Below, piece by piece: positions 1 to 7,809 of a stretch of 22,542 bases of DNA (positions are counted from its first letter, which is position 1; every line of letters starts with the position of its first letter). The translations under genes and the position numbers were made by a program. Location of the stretch: contig CALDPL010000038.1 of NCBI GenBank assembly GCA_937911965.1, positions 1-22,542 on the forward strand, given 5' to 3'. The notes under the pieces are model-generated. The model made no database searches. It was not told where the DNA came from and worked only from the letters and a program-made list of their open reading frames with translations. The DNA is from an uncultured Allomuricauda sp. Its GTDB lineage: Bacteria; Bacteroidota; Bacteroidia; Flavobacteriales; Flavobacteriaceae.

Positions 1-693
1 CATAGGGGATTTTGTGCTGCAACCCGCCTCCTGGGTGGAGGACCGGCTCCAAAGAAAGGCACGCTCCAAATACCTGTATTTCCATATGGGAATCCATGCA
101 GTGGCCCTTTTGGTACTGCTCCAATTGGACCATTTGTGGGCCGTGGCCCTGATCGTGGGGCTGCATTTCCTGATCGACCTTGCAAAACCCTACCTGACCA
201 CCCCAGGGAACCACAGGGCGATGTTCGTCCTGGCCTGCACCTTTCGGTTTTGGCCGGGGTGGCCCACAGGATCGAACCCTTTGACCTGGACTTGGGAAGG
301 CTTCTGGAGGGAGAGGCCCTGTTGCTGATGAGTTTTTTGGCCTTTATCACCTACGTGTGTTCGATCATCATGAGAATGCTCTTGGCCCCATATATCGATG
401 AGATTGCCGACGAGGGAGGGGAAGATGAGGGGGGCTCCCTGAAAAATGCGGGCACCTATATCGGCATGTTGGAACGGCTGTTCGTCTTTGGTTTCATTTT
501 AATGCAGCAATGGGCGGCCATTGGATTGTTGATCACGGCCAAGTCCGTTTTCAGGTTCGGGGACCTCAACAAGGGCAAGAACAGGAAGCTGACCGAATAC
601 GTTCTGATCGGCACCCTCTTGAGCTTTGGTTTGGCCTTCTTATCGGGGATACTCTACCGGTGCCTGTCACAGACTCTGGGCAATCCAATTTGA
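1..693 (+). pseudogene. DUF3307 membrane protein, 5'-truncated by window and frameshifted
   Basis: The 3' part of a DUF3307-family integral membrane protein gene; the family's function is not established. The reading frame enters at base 2 with the family's N-terminal GDFVLQPxxWV signature, so only a short 5' piece is missing. That frame is recognisable to about base 232 (transmembrane stretch around 86-175, then a segment ending MFVL). The rest of the family pattern continues in another frame from about base 235 (LHLSVLAGVA, an acidic linker, NAGTYIGMLERL, then AKSVFRFGDL and a last membrane helix) to the TGA at 691-693. Homologues read roughly FxxDQxLHL at the junction, so a 7-nt loss removing the DQ codons fits best; a 1-nt loss also restores frame. 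It could be a true pseudogene or a sequencing error, and no slippery run explains programmed shifting. It converges with the FMN-binding gene. Confidence 0.8.
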
Positions 694-749
694 CCAAAAA
701 AACCGCTCCATAAAGGGAACGGGCCATAGCTTTATATTTTTGGGATGAA

Positions 750-1304
750 TCAATCCAAGACCTTGTTCGCTCGGATCAGCTCCATGCCCTCCAGGACTTT
801 GTCCACGGCCATGGTCATGGATTTTGCGGAAATGGTCGCCCCTGAAATTCCATCGATATCCTCCGAATAGACCAAGCGCTCCCCGGCCTTTTTCCCGATG
901 AACTGCTTGAGCCACCGCTGACTGCCCACCTGCCTTCCGTAGTCCTCCCTATAGATCAATATTACGGCCTTGTGAACGTCCAGGTCCGGCTCGAAAAGCA
1001 CCACATAGTCAAAGACGTCCTTCATGCTGGGGGCCTGTCCCAAGTAACCGAAACCCAAAAGGGCTTCCCCGGACCGTACCCTGAAAAGGTTTTTCCCACC
1101 CAGTTCGACCGCGGCCTTTTGGTTCAGTGAAGGATCCACCTGGATCCATTCCAGCTCGAATTGCTCAGCCCCAAATCCGGCTTCCACGGCATGGTCCAAC
1201 TTCTCCTGAAGTCTGGGGGTGAACTGCTGTTGGCCGAAACCAAAGGTGACAAAGGCCGTGCACAACACGGCCAATCCCAAACACTTGAACTTATTTTCCG
1301 GCAT
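750..1304 (-). CDS. Exported FMN-binding domain protein (flavinylation motif)
   Basis: A 184-residue exported protein with an FMN-binding domain of the RnfG/NqrC type. Residues 1-24 form a signal peptide (basic start, hydrophobic core, cleavage near FGFG/QQ). Near the C-terminus the motif DGISGATISAKS matches the flavinylation consensus in which ApbE attaches FMN to the threonine, here about T157. It therefore probably works outside the cytoplasmic membrane as a one-domain electron carrier. Start choice: the ATG at 1304 begins a clean signal peptide (MPENKF...); an in-frame ATG at 1328 would add eight residues and spoil the signal. The gene overlaps the end of the DUF6607 gene by 14 nt, so the two are surely co-transcribed. 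No ApbE or partner reductase is present in the window. The FMN-binding assignment is firm; a role in heme or iron reduction is inferred from the neighbouring heme receptor. Confidence 0.85.
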   Translation of the reverse strand: MPENKFKCLGLAVLCTAFVTFGFGQQQFTPRLQEKLDHAVEAGFGAEQFELEWIQVDPSLNQKAAVELGGKNLFRVRSGEALLGFGYLGQAPSMKDVFDYVVLFEPDLDVHKAVILIYREDYGRQVGSQRWLKQFIGKKAGERLVYSEDIDGISGATISAKSMTMAVDKVLEGMELIRANKVLD

Positions 1305-2214
1305 TGCCAGCTTTCTTCCCATCAACAATAAAGGTATTGATGGTTTTTACGACCTCTTTCTTTCCCGCTTTCTCCTTTTCCAAACGGGCAAAATGTGCGG
1401 ATAGGGACTTGCCATCGACCTCCTTGAGCAAGGTCAGGTCCTCCTTCCGGTCCAATACCTGGTCCCAAGCCTTGACGGCCTCCCCCCAAAATTCTTTGTG
1501 TGCTTCCCACCATTGGGCGGCCACCTTGCACTTTTCATCGGGTAGTTTGACATAGGTATTGTATCCCTTTTCCTGGGTCACCAGAACATCTTCCTTCCCA
1601 TCCCTGCGAAGGACCTTGTCGTTGTCCTGTTCGTGTACCCAACCGTAGGAAGTGATCTCGTGCCTGTTGCCCCGGACCAACACATTGAAATCGTCCCTTC
1701 TGGAATACTCCCTCCTGGGCAGGGGGGAATCCCCTTTGTTCTCCCAAAAGTGCCTGCCGTCATAATGGACCCAGGTGGAGGATCCGGAGTACCTCGGACT
1801 GTCCTCTATATTGTACACCAATTGGGTCCATTGGCCCTTGACCCGTTCGGCGGGCAGCTCGGCAAAGGTCCAATTGTTGTCCTTGTCGTAGTGGAACACC
1901 TTTTGGTTCTCGAAAAGCCAATCCTGCCTCCAATGCTTGATCACCATGGTGTCGTGGAGCACCAACAAGTGTTGTAGGGAAATTTTGTTTTCCTCATCGA
2001 TTATGGGCAGGGCCAGTTCATAGGCCTTGGCGGTATAGTCCAATTTCTTTTCGTAATCCACCTCAGGGGCAAAGGTCTCCGTATACTTAAAGGTGACCTC
2101 ATAGCAGCCGCACATGTCCAAAATAGCCTGTCGGTCGAGTTCCTTCTTGTCCTGGGCTTCCGCCATACCGATCCCGGCGCCCAATAAAGCCAAGGCAATC
2201 CATATATTTTTCAT
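1291..2214 (-). CDS. DUF6607 family exported protein
   Basis: A 307-residue protein resembling the DUF6607 family, whose function is unknown. It starts with a signal peptide (MKNIWIALALLGAGIGMAEAQ) and then has the family-like segments MCGCYEVTFKYTETF and a Trp-rich central region (KHWRQDW, GQWTQLVY, STWVHYDGRHFWEN, RRDDFNVL). The mature protein appears periplasmic or surface-associated, with no lipobox. The ATG at 2214 is preferred over the in-frame ATG at 2256 because it places the signal peptide at the N-terminus and lies just below a good promoter. It is the first gene of a two-gene minus-strand unit with the FMN-binding protein and diverges from the TonB receptor gene. This arrangement suggests a role in the same uptake process, but the sequence shows no catalytic motif that would define it. 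Confidence 0.8.
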   Translation of the reverse strand: MKNIWIALALLGAGIGMAEAQDKKELDRQAILDMCGCYEVTFKYTETFAPEVDYEKKLDYTAKAYELALPIIDEENKISLQHLLVLHDTMVIKHWRQDWLFENQKVFHYDKDNNWTFAELPAERVKGQWTQLVYNIEDSPRYSGSSTWVHYDGRHFWENKGDSPLPRREYSRRDDFNVLVRGNRHEITSYGWVHEQDNDKVLRRDGKEDVLVTQEKGYNTYVKLPDEKCKVAAQWWEAHKEFWGEAVKAWDQVLDRKEDLTLLKEVDGKSLSAHFARLEKEKAGKKEVVKTINTFIVDGKKAGNAGK

Positions 2215-2253
2215 ATCGTATTCAGTTAAGGTTGTTTTTGGATTTTGAATGCC

Positions 2254-2281
2254 CAAAAATAATAAACTTATTTAGATTCAA
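2254..2281 (-). promoter_or_regulatory. Promoter for DUF6607/FMN-binding unit
   Basis: On the minus strand TATTTTTG (2261-2254) matches the Bacteroidetes -7 box TAnnTTTG exactly. A TTG (2281-2279) lies 17 nt upstream, in the place of the -33 element. Transcription would begin near 2248, about 34 nt before the ATG at 2214. The element sits inside the divergent control region and its upstream half overlaps the left arm of the inverted repeat. Confidence 0.6.
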
Positions 2282-2333
2282 TTAAAATTAAATATATATT
2301 TGCCCCGTATTTATATAGAATGAGTCTAAATAA
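2268..2333. repeat. Inverted repeat flanking the divergent promoter
   Basis: The arm TTATTTAGATTCA (2268-2280) and the arm TGAGTCTAAATAA (2321-2333) are reverse complements at 12 of 13 positions, separated by 40 nt that include the plus-strand -7 box. The right arm begins inside the receptor start codon. A direct repeat AATAAACTTA also occurs at 2261-2270 and 2329-2338, next to each arm. This could be a two-site operator for a metal- or heme-responsive repressor, or a cruciform/hairpin. The regulator cannot be named from the sequence. Confidence 0.45.
2295..2302 (+). promoter_or_regulatory. -7 box for TonB receptor/HmuY unit
   Basis: TATATTTG matches the TAnnTTTG -7 consensus of Bacteroidetes housekeeping promoters. 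The expected start near 2308 leaves only about a dozen bases before the ATG at 2320, so the leader is very short. No clear TTTG -33 element is seen at the usual distance, which would fit a promoter that depends on an activator or is otherwise regulated. Confidence 0.55.
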
Positions 2334-4482
2334 ACTTAACGCAACCCTTCTTTTATCCCTATTTATAGTAAGTATTTCCATGGCCCAGGACACCAAAGTG
2401 GAACGGGATTCCATGGATCTTCAAGAACTCGAGGAAGTGGTGGTCGTTGGGGAGACCCAGGTCATGTCAATCAGTAAAAAGCTCTTTGCCGTGGGGGTGG
2501 TGGACCAAAAGGACATCGCCCAGGTCGCGGCAAACACCTTGGCCGACATCTTGAACTACAACCTCAACATCAATGTGGCCCCGGACCCCTCCACGGGCCG
2601 GTCCACAATCAACATGTTCGGTCTGGACGGCCAATATGTCAAGGTATTGATCGACGGCATTCCCATGGCCTCTGACAATGGGGTGGGGAACAATATAGAC
2701 ATCACCCAGATCAATTTGGAGGACGTACAGCGTATCGAGGTCGTGGAAGGTTCCATGGGGGTGCTCTATGGGGACAATGCCGTTGCCGGGGTCATCAATG
2801 TAGTCACCAAAAGGGGCTTGGACAGCCAATACAAATGGCAGGTACAGACATCGCTACAGGAGGAGAGCGTGGGGGACGAATACGCCTGGCCGGACCGGGG
2901 AAGGCACATACAGAACTTGAAGGTGACCCACCAACTCAGCCAAGGGACCAGCATTTCCGTAGGCGGTTCCCGGAACGATTTTGCCGGGTTCTACAACGGC
3001 TACAGGGGCAGGGACTATGTCAACATACAGGACAATTCCGTGGTGCACGATGGCCTTAGGGGCATGGAATGGAACCCCAAAGAGCAACTGACCCTCTATG
3101 GCAACCTGGCCACTGAACTGGGAAAACACAATATCTTCTATAAGTTCCAATACTACGACGAAAACATGCAGGTCCAAAACAAGACCATAAGCGGCAGGGT
3201 GAACCCGGGAACGGGCCTGGTGGAACCCACCGCCCTGGACGAGGAATTCGACACCCAAAGGGTAATGAACAACCTGAACATTTCCGGTCCCTTCAAAGGA
3301 CAGGGCCAGTACAACTTTTCATTGTCCCACCAAAGCCAGAAACGGTACTACCAACAGTATGTGTACAACATCCTCCAACAGGGGATCCAGGCCTATGTGG
3401 CCGACGATTTGAGCCAATCCTCGGAGATCTGGTACTCCAAGGGCTTTGTGGGCAATATTTTTCCAAAACCTGAATTCTTCAACCTCCAATTGGGCTATGA
3501 GTTCAACCACCAAAAGGGATTTGACGCCATAGCCACCGGGGATTTTTCCGATGGGGTCGTGGAGAACACTTTGGAGAACTACGACTTTTTTGGACTGGTT
3601 GACCTTCACCTTTCCGATCGCCTATCGATCTATCCCGGGGTACGCTATACCAACAATTCCCAATTTGGTGACAAATTGATATGGTCCCTGTCCTCCACCT
3701 ATGATGCAACGGACAGCTTTAAGGTCAAGGCCGTATTGGGTTCGGCCTTCAGGGTCCCGAACTTTGAGGAACTCTTCTATTACTTTGTGGATGCCAACCA
3801 CAATGTACAGGGAAATCCGAACCTTAAACCGGAGGATGGCATCTCGGTGTTCCTGAACCTGGAGGACCGTTTCAATCTTGGGGACAAGGGCATGTTGAAA
3901 TCGGCCCTCAAGTCCTTTTATTTTGACATCAACGACAAAATTGCCTCCATAGTCACCACCGACGACCAGGACATGAACCTGTTCACCTTTGGCAATGTGG
4001 ACCATTCCAAAATCCTGGGGTTCTCCCTGGAGAACAGCCTGATCATGGACCGCTGGCGGGCTTCCCTGGGGGCCACCTATTTGGGGGAATCCACTGAAAT
4101 CGAGGAATCCACGGACAACAACAGCGATTACCTCTGGAGCTTTAACCTACAATCCTCCCTCTCCTATACCCTGCCCAAACTAAACACCACCCTTTCGGCC
4201 CTTTTGAAATACAACGGCCGGACCCAGGTGCTCCTCGAAGGGACCGATGGACCGGTGGTGGGACAGACGGACGACTTTACTTGGATGGATGCCTCGATCA
4301 GGACCGACATCACCAAAAACTTCAATATAACCCTTGGGGCCAGGAACATCCTCGATGTGGTCCGGGTCAATGCCTCGGACATCCCCTCGGGCGCCCACGG
4401 GGCCACGGTATCCTCCAGCCGATTGTTCGGCAATGGAAGGTCTTATTTCATCAAACTTTTGTACAATTTAAACTTTAATTGA
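2320..4482 (+). CDS. TonB-dependent heme/hemoprotein receptor (HmuR-like)
   Basis: A 720-residue outer-membrane TonB-dependent receptor. Residues 1-23 are a signal peptide ending SMAQ. A TonB-box-like LEEVVVVG follows near residue 35, then the plug domain (about 45-165, including GVLYGDNAVAGVINVVTKRG) and a 22-strand-type barrel to the C-terminus (FIKLLYNLNFN). Residues 477-480 (FRVP) and 499-502 (NPNL) bracket a histidine, H494; heme receptors of the HemR/HmuR group carry this FRAP...His...NPNL pattern, so heme or hemoprotein is the best substrate guess. There is no SusC-like carboxypeptidase-regulatory domain. The next gene, an HmuY-like lipoprotein, starts 6 nt after the stop, which supports heme uptake. 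The start is fixed by the signal peptide. No tonB, exbB/D or inner-membrane heme ABC transporter is in view. A siderophore or other substrate remains possible. Confidence 0.88.
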   Translation: MSLNKLNATLLLSLFIVSISMAQDTKVERDSMDLQELEEVVVVGETQVMSISKKLFAVGVVDQKDIAQVAANTLADILNYNLNINVAPDPSTGRSTINMFGLDGQYVKVLIDGIPMASDNGVGNNIDITQINLEDVQRIEVVEGSMGVLYGDNAVAGVINVVTKRGLDSQYKWQVQTSLQEESVGDEYAWPDRGRHIQNLKVTHQLSQGTSISVGGSRNDFAGFYNGYRGRDYVNIQDNSVVHDGLRGMEWNPKEQLTLYGNLATELGKHNIFYKFQYYDENMQVQNKTISGRVNPGTGLVEPTALDEEFDTQRVMNNLNISGPFKGQGQYNFSLSHQSQKRYYQQYVYNILQQGIQAYVADDLSQSSEIWYSKGFVGNIFPKPEFFNLQLGYEFNHQKGFDAIATGDFSDGVVENTLENYDFFGLVDLHLSDRLSIYPGVRYTNNSQFGDKLIWSLSSTYDATDSFKVKAVLGSAFRVPNFEELFYYFVDANHNVQGNPNLKPEDGISVFLNLEDRFNLGDKGMLKSALKSFYFDINDKIASIVTTDDQDMNLFTFGNVDHSKILGFSLENSLIMDRWRASLGATYLGESTEIEESTDNNSDYLWSFNLQSSLSYTLPKLNTTLSALLKYNGRTQVLLEGTDGPVVGQTDDFTWMDASIRTDITKNFNITLGARNILDVVRVNASDIPSGAHGATVSSSRLFGNGRSYFIKLLYNLNFN

Positions 4483-4488
4483 TATCCA

Positions 4489-6003
4489 ATGAGAAAAACA
4501 GTTCTTTTATCGACAATAATGGGTCTATCCCTCTTGAGTTCGTGCAGTGACGACGATGGTGGCGGGAACCTGATCGACTTTACGGTAGCCTTCAGCACCG
4601 CTACGGTCAGCACCACCGAAGGGGACACCTCCAAGGAAATTGTCCTGACCTTTTCCGGGGCGGCCAGCGAGGACGGTACGATCGAACTTGAATATACCGG
4701 GGACAATGCCGTCTACGGTACGGACTTCACCACCACTCCCGACGGGAGTTCGGGAACCGTCACCATCCCTGTGGCAAGCGGGGACCTGAACGCCTCCTTT
4801 ACCTTCAACAAGTTGACCAATGCCATTGAGGGGACCACCAAATCGGTCACCTTCACCCTGGCCGGCTTCAGCGATGTCGACTGGGTCAATGGGAGCACGG
4901 CCTCCACCTTGGTGAGCTATACCCCAATAGCCGCGGAAAGCGGCATCATCGATACCGAGACCGGGGGTTCCAACCAGCCCAACCAGGTCTATTTTGATTT
5001 CAGTACCGGACAACAGACCGCGGTACAACGGGATACTTGGGAAATCGCCCTGTACAATGGGACCGAAAACCGGGTGTTCCTGAATTCCTCCCTATTGGTA
5101 TCCGCCGTACAACTGCCCGGGGTGACCGACCTGCTCTCGGTCACCGACGCCAGCGCCTTGCCCGAACCCATGGAGCTCAACACCTTGGACGCCATGTTCC
5201 AGAATGCAACCGTCAACGTGACCACCGTGGCCGAACTCTTGGTCGGAGTGCCGGTCGGATATCACCAATTCGGGGACTTGGAAGCAGGCATCAGTTTTAC
5301 CGACAGTCCCGAGGGGAACCTGGAGGGAACCGCCTTTGCCGAAGTATCCACTGACCCTGAGGAAAACTTTGTGTATTTGGTGAGCCTGGGCAATGAAATC
5401 CCCACCGAGCCGGCCGCGATCGGCTCCCTCGATACCACGGGAGACCACCGTGGATTTCTAAAAGTGAGGGTGTTGACCGATGGCAACAGCTACACCATCC
5501 AATATGCCGACCTGAACGAAACCACCTCCTTTTCAGAGATCACCGTGGCCAAGGAGGACAGCCACAACTTTACCGCCGTCAGTTTGACCAATGGGGAAAC
5601 CGTGGATGTGGAACCTGCCAAGGACCAGTGGGACATCAACCTCAGCGGGGTATTTTCCTATTATGGCCCCCAAGGAACCCTCGTGGCCGGTCTGACCTTT
5701 TCGGATTATGTGGTCCACAATACCTTGGGCGGGGTAGGCCTATACCAGGTCACCATAACGGATGGGGTACCTTCCTATGCCGACTTCAGCAGGGCCGATG
5801 TGGACGAATCCGCCCTGGTGTATGACAACAGGGCCCTTATTGGCAGCGGTTGGAGAACCACTTTTGGTACCCCTGCGGTCAATAGCGACCGATACTATGT
5901 GATCAAGGATGCCGATGGCAATTTCTACAAAATGAACTTTACGGCCTTTACCAGCACAGAAGGGGAACGTGGACATTTCCAGTTTGTATACGACCGTCTG
6001 TAA
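4489..6003 (+). CDS. HmuY-like surface heme-binding lipoprotein, two-domain
   Basis: A 504-residue lipoprotein. The lipobox LLSSC places the lipidated cysteine at C19, followed by SDDDGGG, an acidic run like the Bacteroidota signal for export to the cell surface. Residues about 30-145 look like a Calx-beta/Ig-like β domain (TVSTTEGDTSKEIVLTFSGA). After that come two HmuY-like units. Unit 1 has VYFDFSTGQ near 167, RDTWEIALYNG near 180, and GFLKVRVLTDGNSYTIQY near 320. Unit 2 has KDQWDINLSG near 379 and RYYVIKDADGNFYKMNFTAF near 468, ending ERGHFQFVYDRL. HmuY proteins take heme from host or environmental hemoproteins and pass it to the cognate TonB receptor, which here is the gene 6 nt upstream. 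Heme-ligand residues cannot be assigned by eye. Family membership is fairly secure from the C-terminal unit; the tandem arrangement is my own reading. Confidence 0.78.
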   Translation: MRKTVLLSTIMGLSLLSSCSDDDGGGNLIDFTVAFSTATVSTTEGDTSKEIVLTFSGAASEDGTIELEYTGDNAVYGTDFTTTPDGSSGTVTIPVASGDLNASFTFNKLTNAIEGTTKSVTFTLAGFSDVDWVNGSTASTLVSYTPIAAESGIIDTETGGSNQPNQVYFDFSTGQQTAVQRDTWEIALYNGTENRVFLNSSLLVSAVQLPGVTDLLSVTDASALPEPMELNTLDAMFQNATVNVTTVAELLVGVPVGYHQFGDLEAGISFTDSPEGNLEGTAFAEVSTDPEENFVYLVSLGNEIPTEPAAIGSLDTTGDHRGFLKVRVLTDGNSYTIQYADLNETTSFSEITVAKEDSHNFTAVSLTNGETVDVEPAKDQWDINLSGVFSYYGPQGTLVAGLTFSDYVVHNTLGGVGLYQVTITDGVPSYADFSRADVDESALVYDNRALIGSGWRTTFGTPAVNSDRYYVIKDADGNFYKMNFTAFTSTEGERGHFQFVYDRL

Positions 6004-6025
6004 TATCGTATTTAACTGATCGGGA

Positions 6026-6086
6026 AGCCCAGACCAAGGCCTTGACCTTTTGTTATCGAATCGACCATACGCGGTCGGTCTGGGCT
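6026..6086 (+). ncRNA. Structured 3' UTR or candidate small RNA
   Basis: Just after the HmuY stop, AGCCCAGACC (6026-6035) and GGTCTGGGCT (6077-6086) form a perfect 10-bp inverted repeat. Inside it are the hairpin CGACC/GGTCG (6062-6066, 6073-6077) and the palindrome AAGGCCTT (6036-6043). The intrinsic terminator begins 10 nt later. The block could be an mRNA-stabilising 3' structure or a small RNA cut from the 3' end of the transcript. No separate promoter was seen, so an independent RNA gene is the less likely reading. Confidence 0.35.
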
Positions 6087-6096
6087 GGTTTGTGTG

Positions 6097-6122
6097 AAAA
6101 GCGGGGGAAGCCCCGCTTTTTT
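6097..6122 (+). terminator. Intrinsic terminator of receptor/HmuY operon
   Basis: AAAAGCGGGG (6097-6106) pairs perfectly with CCCCGCTTTT (6111-6120) around a GAAG loop and runs into T residues. It lies about 95 nt after the HmuY stop codon and marks the end of that transcription unit. Confidence 0.85.
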
Positions 6123-6212
6123 CATTGGCTTGCCTGTCTTGTCCACACCTTTCCCCAAAAAAGGGAAACAACTTTTAAAGTGTCCCGAACCCATCCCAGA
6201 CTTCCTTTTACA

Positions 6213-6278
6213 ATGGCAAGAACCAAACCCCCCGGGAGCTGCGTACCTATAACAAGGGAATTGGACATCATCCCATGA
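6213..6278 (+). CDS. Possible 21-residue upstream ORF
   Basis: A short frame (MARTKPPGSCVPITRELDII plus P) begins with ATG at 6213 and ends with TGA at 6276-6278, overlapping the ATG of the AsmA-like gene as ATGA. That geometry would allow translational coupling. There is no Shine-Dalgarno sequence, no recognised family, and the peptide is short enough to arise by chance. It is listed as a candidate only. Confidence 0.2.
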   Translation: MARTKPPGSCVPITRELDIIP

Positions 6279-7807
6279 TACGTAACAAAAGGTCAAGAGC
6301 ATTCAAAATACTGTTGTGGACCCTCGGGATCATTATCCTCCTCGGGGGCATCGCCCAACTCCTCTTTGGCCAAATGGTACAAAGGGCATTGGAAGATGAA
6401 GTCCCTGAAAACATAAAACTTACCTATGGCAAACTTTCCACCAATGTACTCTTGGGCCGGATACGCCTTCATAACGTTTCCCTGCATGCCCTAAAAGGCG
6501 GCATCGACTTTAAGTCCCCCAGTGTGACGGCCTCGGGCCTGCGTTACGCAAGGCTGCTGCGAACCGGGGATCTCGAGTTTTCACGGCTCGAACTTTTGGA
6601 ACCCAAAGTGAACTATAGGAGCCCAAAAAAGGAAACTTCCGCGCCCCGGATCAAAAAAAGGGGGCAAAAAAATATTGCCATTGAAACCTTGTCCATTTCC
6701 GAAGGTCAATTGCAGCTGTTCGAAGAAGAATCCAATTGCCCGGACCTGAGCATCCAGAACATCGATATCCGCCTCGATGGGGTTTGCATCAATGGCGAAA
6801 CCCGGAGCTTGGACTTGCCATTTTCCTTTGATGGCCATCAATTGAGCACGGGGGAAGGATCCTGGGACCTGGGTGCCTTGGAAACCCTACAATGGCAAAA
6901 GATCCATCTCGATTCCTTGAGTGGCTTGGTCCAAGACCTGAAATTCCATACAAAATTCAGCAAGGAAGAACTCTCCAAAAGACTTGCTGTGGAAAACGAC
7001 CATTACGAATTGGAAGTGGATTCCATTTTCCTGAGAAGGCCCGATCTGGGACCGGGAAGAATCCATATGGAACAAATGAACCTGTTTAGTCCAAATTTTC
7101 AGGTGTATCGGGACAAACTCCTGCCGGACGACACTACCCATAAAAAACTTTTTAACCGGCTCCTCCGTGACCTGGGACCGGACCTGCAGGTCGACACCGT
7201 TTTCATTTCCGGGGGCTCGCTCTCTTATACGGAACGATTGGAGGTGGGGATCAATCCGGAAAAACTCCTGTTCACCGATATTTCGGCCAAGATCGCCAAT
7301 CTCCACAACCGGGGCTGTGGGAAGGTCCAATTGGATATTGGGGCGGAATTGATGGGGGATGGACCGCTTGGCCTGGACTGGTCCTTTGATCCTTGGAACA
7401 AGAGCAATGATTTTTTGATCAAAGGCTCCCTGTCAAATTTTGATACCCGGAACATCAGTCCCTTTTTGAGGAGCAATTTGTCTGCCGAGGTGGAGGGCGG
7501 CATCGACCGTCTGTATTTTACCATCAGTGGCAACGAAATGGAATCCCGTGGCGATCTTAAAATGGCCTATGGTGAATTTGGGTTTGTGGTACTCAAAAAG
7601 GATCGATCCGGGGTGAACCGGTTCCTCACAGCTTTGGTGAACCTCTTTGCCAAGGATGGCAATAAAGCGGATGCGGACGGATTCAGACACGGTCATTTCA
7701 CCGTGGAACGGAAAAGGGACCGATCCTTCTTCAACTACTTATGGCTCAACATCAAGGAAGGCTTGGTGGCCAGTATGACAGGGAACGGCAACAAACAAAA
7801 CGATTGA
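6275..7807 (+). CDS. AsmA/DUF748-like membrane-anchored protein
   Basis: A 510-residue protein with one N-terminal membrane segment (about 11-31, after a basic MIRNKRSR start) and a long β-rich remainder. The layout is that of AsmA-like envelope proteins: an N-terminal anchor, a segment on ligand-free hydrophobic β repeats (IKLTYGKLSTNVLLGRIRL, then SGLRYARLLRTGDLEFSRL), and a C-terminal portion with MESRGDLKMAYGEFGFVVL and a closing helix LWLNIKEGLVASM. AsmA-like proteins act between inner and outer membranes, and some are implicated in phospholipid transport. Whether this short one does so is unknown. The next gene, starting 2 nt after the stop, encodes a protein of similar architecture, so the two probably form an operon and may work together. 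The start is the first ATG that precedes the membrane anchor. Naming beyond AsmA/DUF748-like would be a guess. Confidence 0.65.
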   Translation: MIRNKRSRAFKILLWTLGIIILLGGIAQLLFGQMVQRALEDEVPENIKLTYGKLSTNVLLGRIRLHNVSLHALKGGIDFKSPSVTASGLRYARLLRTGDLEFSRLELLEPKVNYRSPKKETSAPRIKKRGQKNIAIETLSISEGQLQLFEEESNCPDLSIQNIDIRLDGVCINGETRSLDLPFSFDGHQLSTGEGSWDLGALETLQWQKIHLDSLSGLVQDLKFHTKFSKEELSKRLAVENDHYELEVDSIFLRRPDLGPGRIHMEQMNLFSPNFQVYRDKLLPDDTTHKKLFNRLLRDLGPDLQVDTVFISGGSLSYTERLEVGINPEKLLFTDISAKIANLHNRGCGKVQLDIGAELMGDGPLGLDWSFDPWNKSNDFLIKGSLSNFDTRNISPFLRSNLSAEVEGGIDRLYFTISGNEMESRGDLKMAYGEFGFVVLKKDRSGVNRFLTALVNLFAKDGNKADADGFRHGHFTVERKRDRSFFNYLWLNIKEGLVASMTGNGNKQND

Positions 7808-7809
7808 AT

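Noticed and set aside
694..749. Possible terminator between the DUF3307 remnant and the FMN-binding gene
   Set aside because: Only a 6-bp ATAAAG/CTTTAT stem with a 14-nt loop is present, without a proper GC stem, so it is too weak to list.
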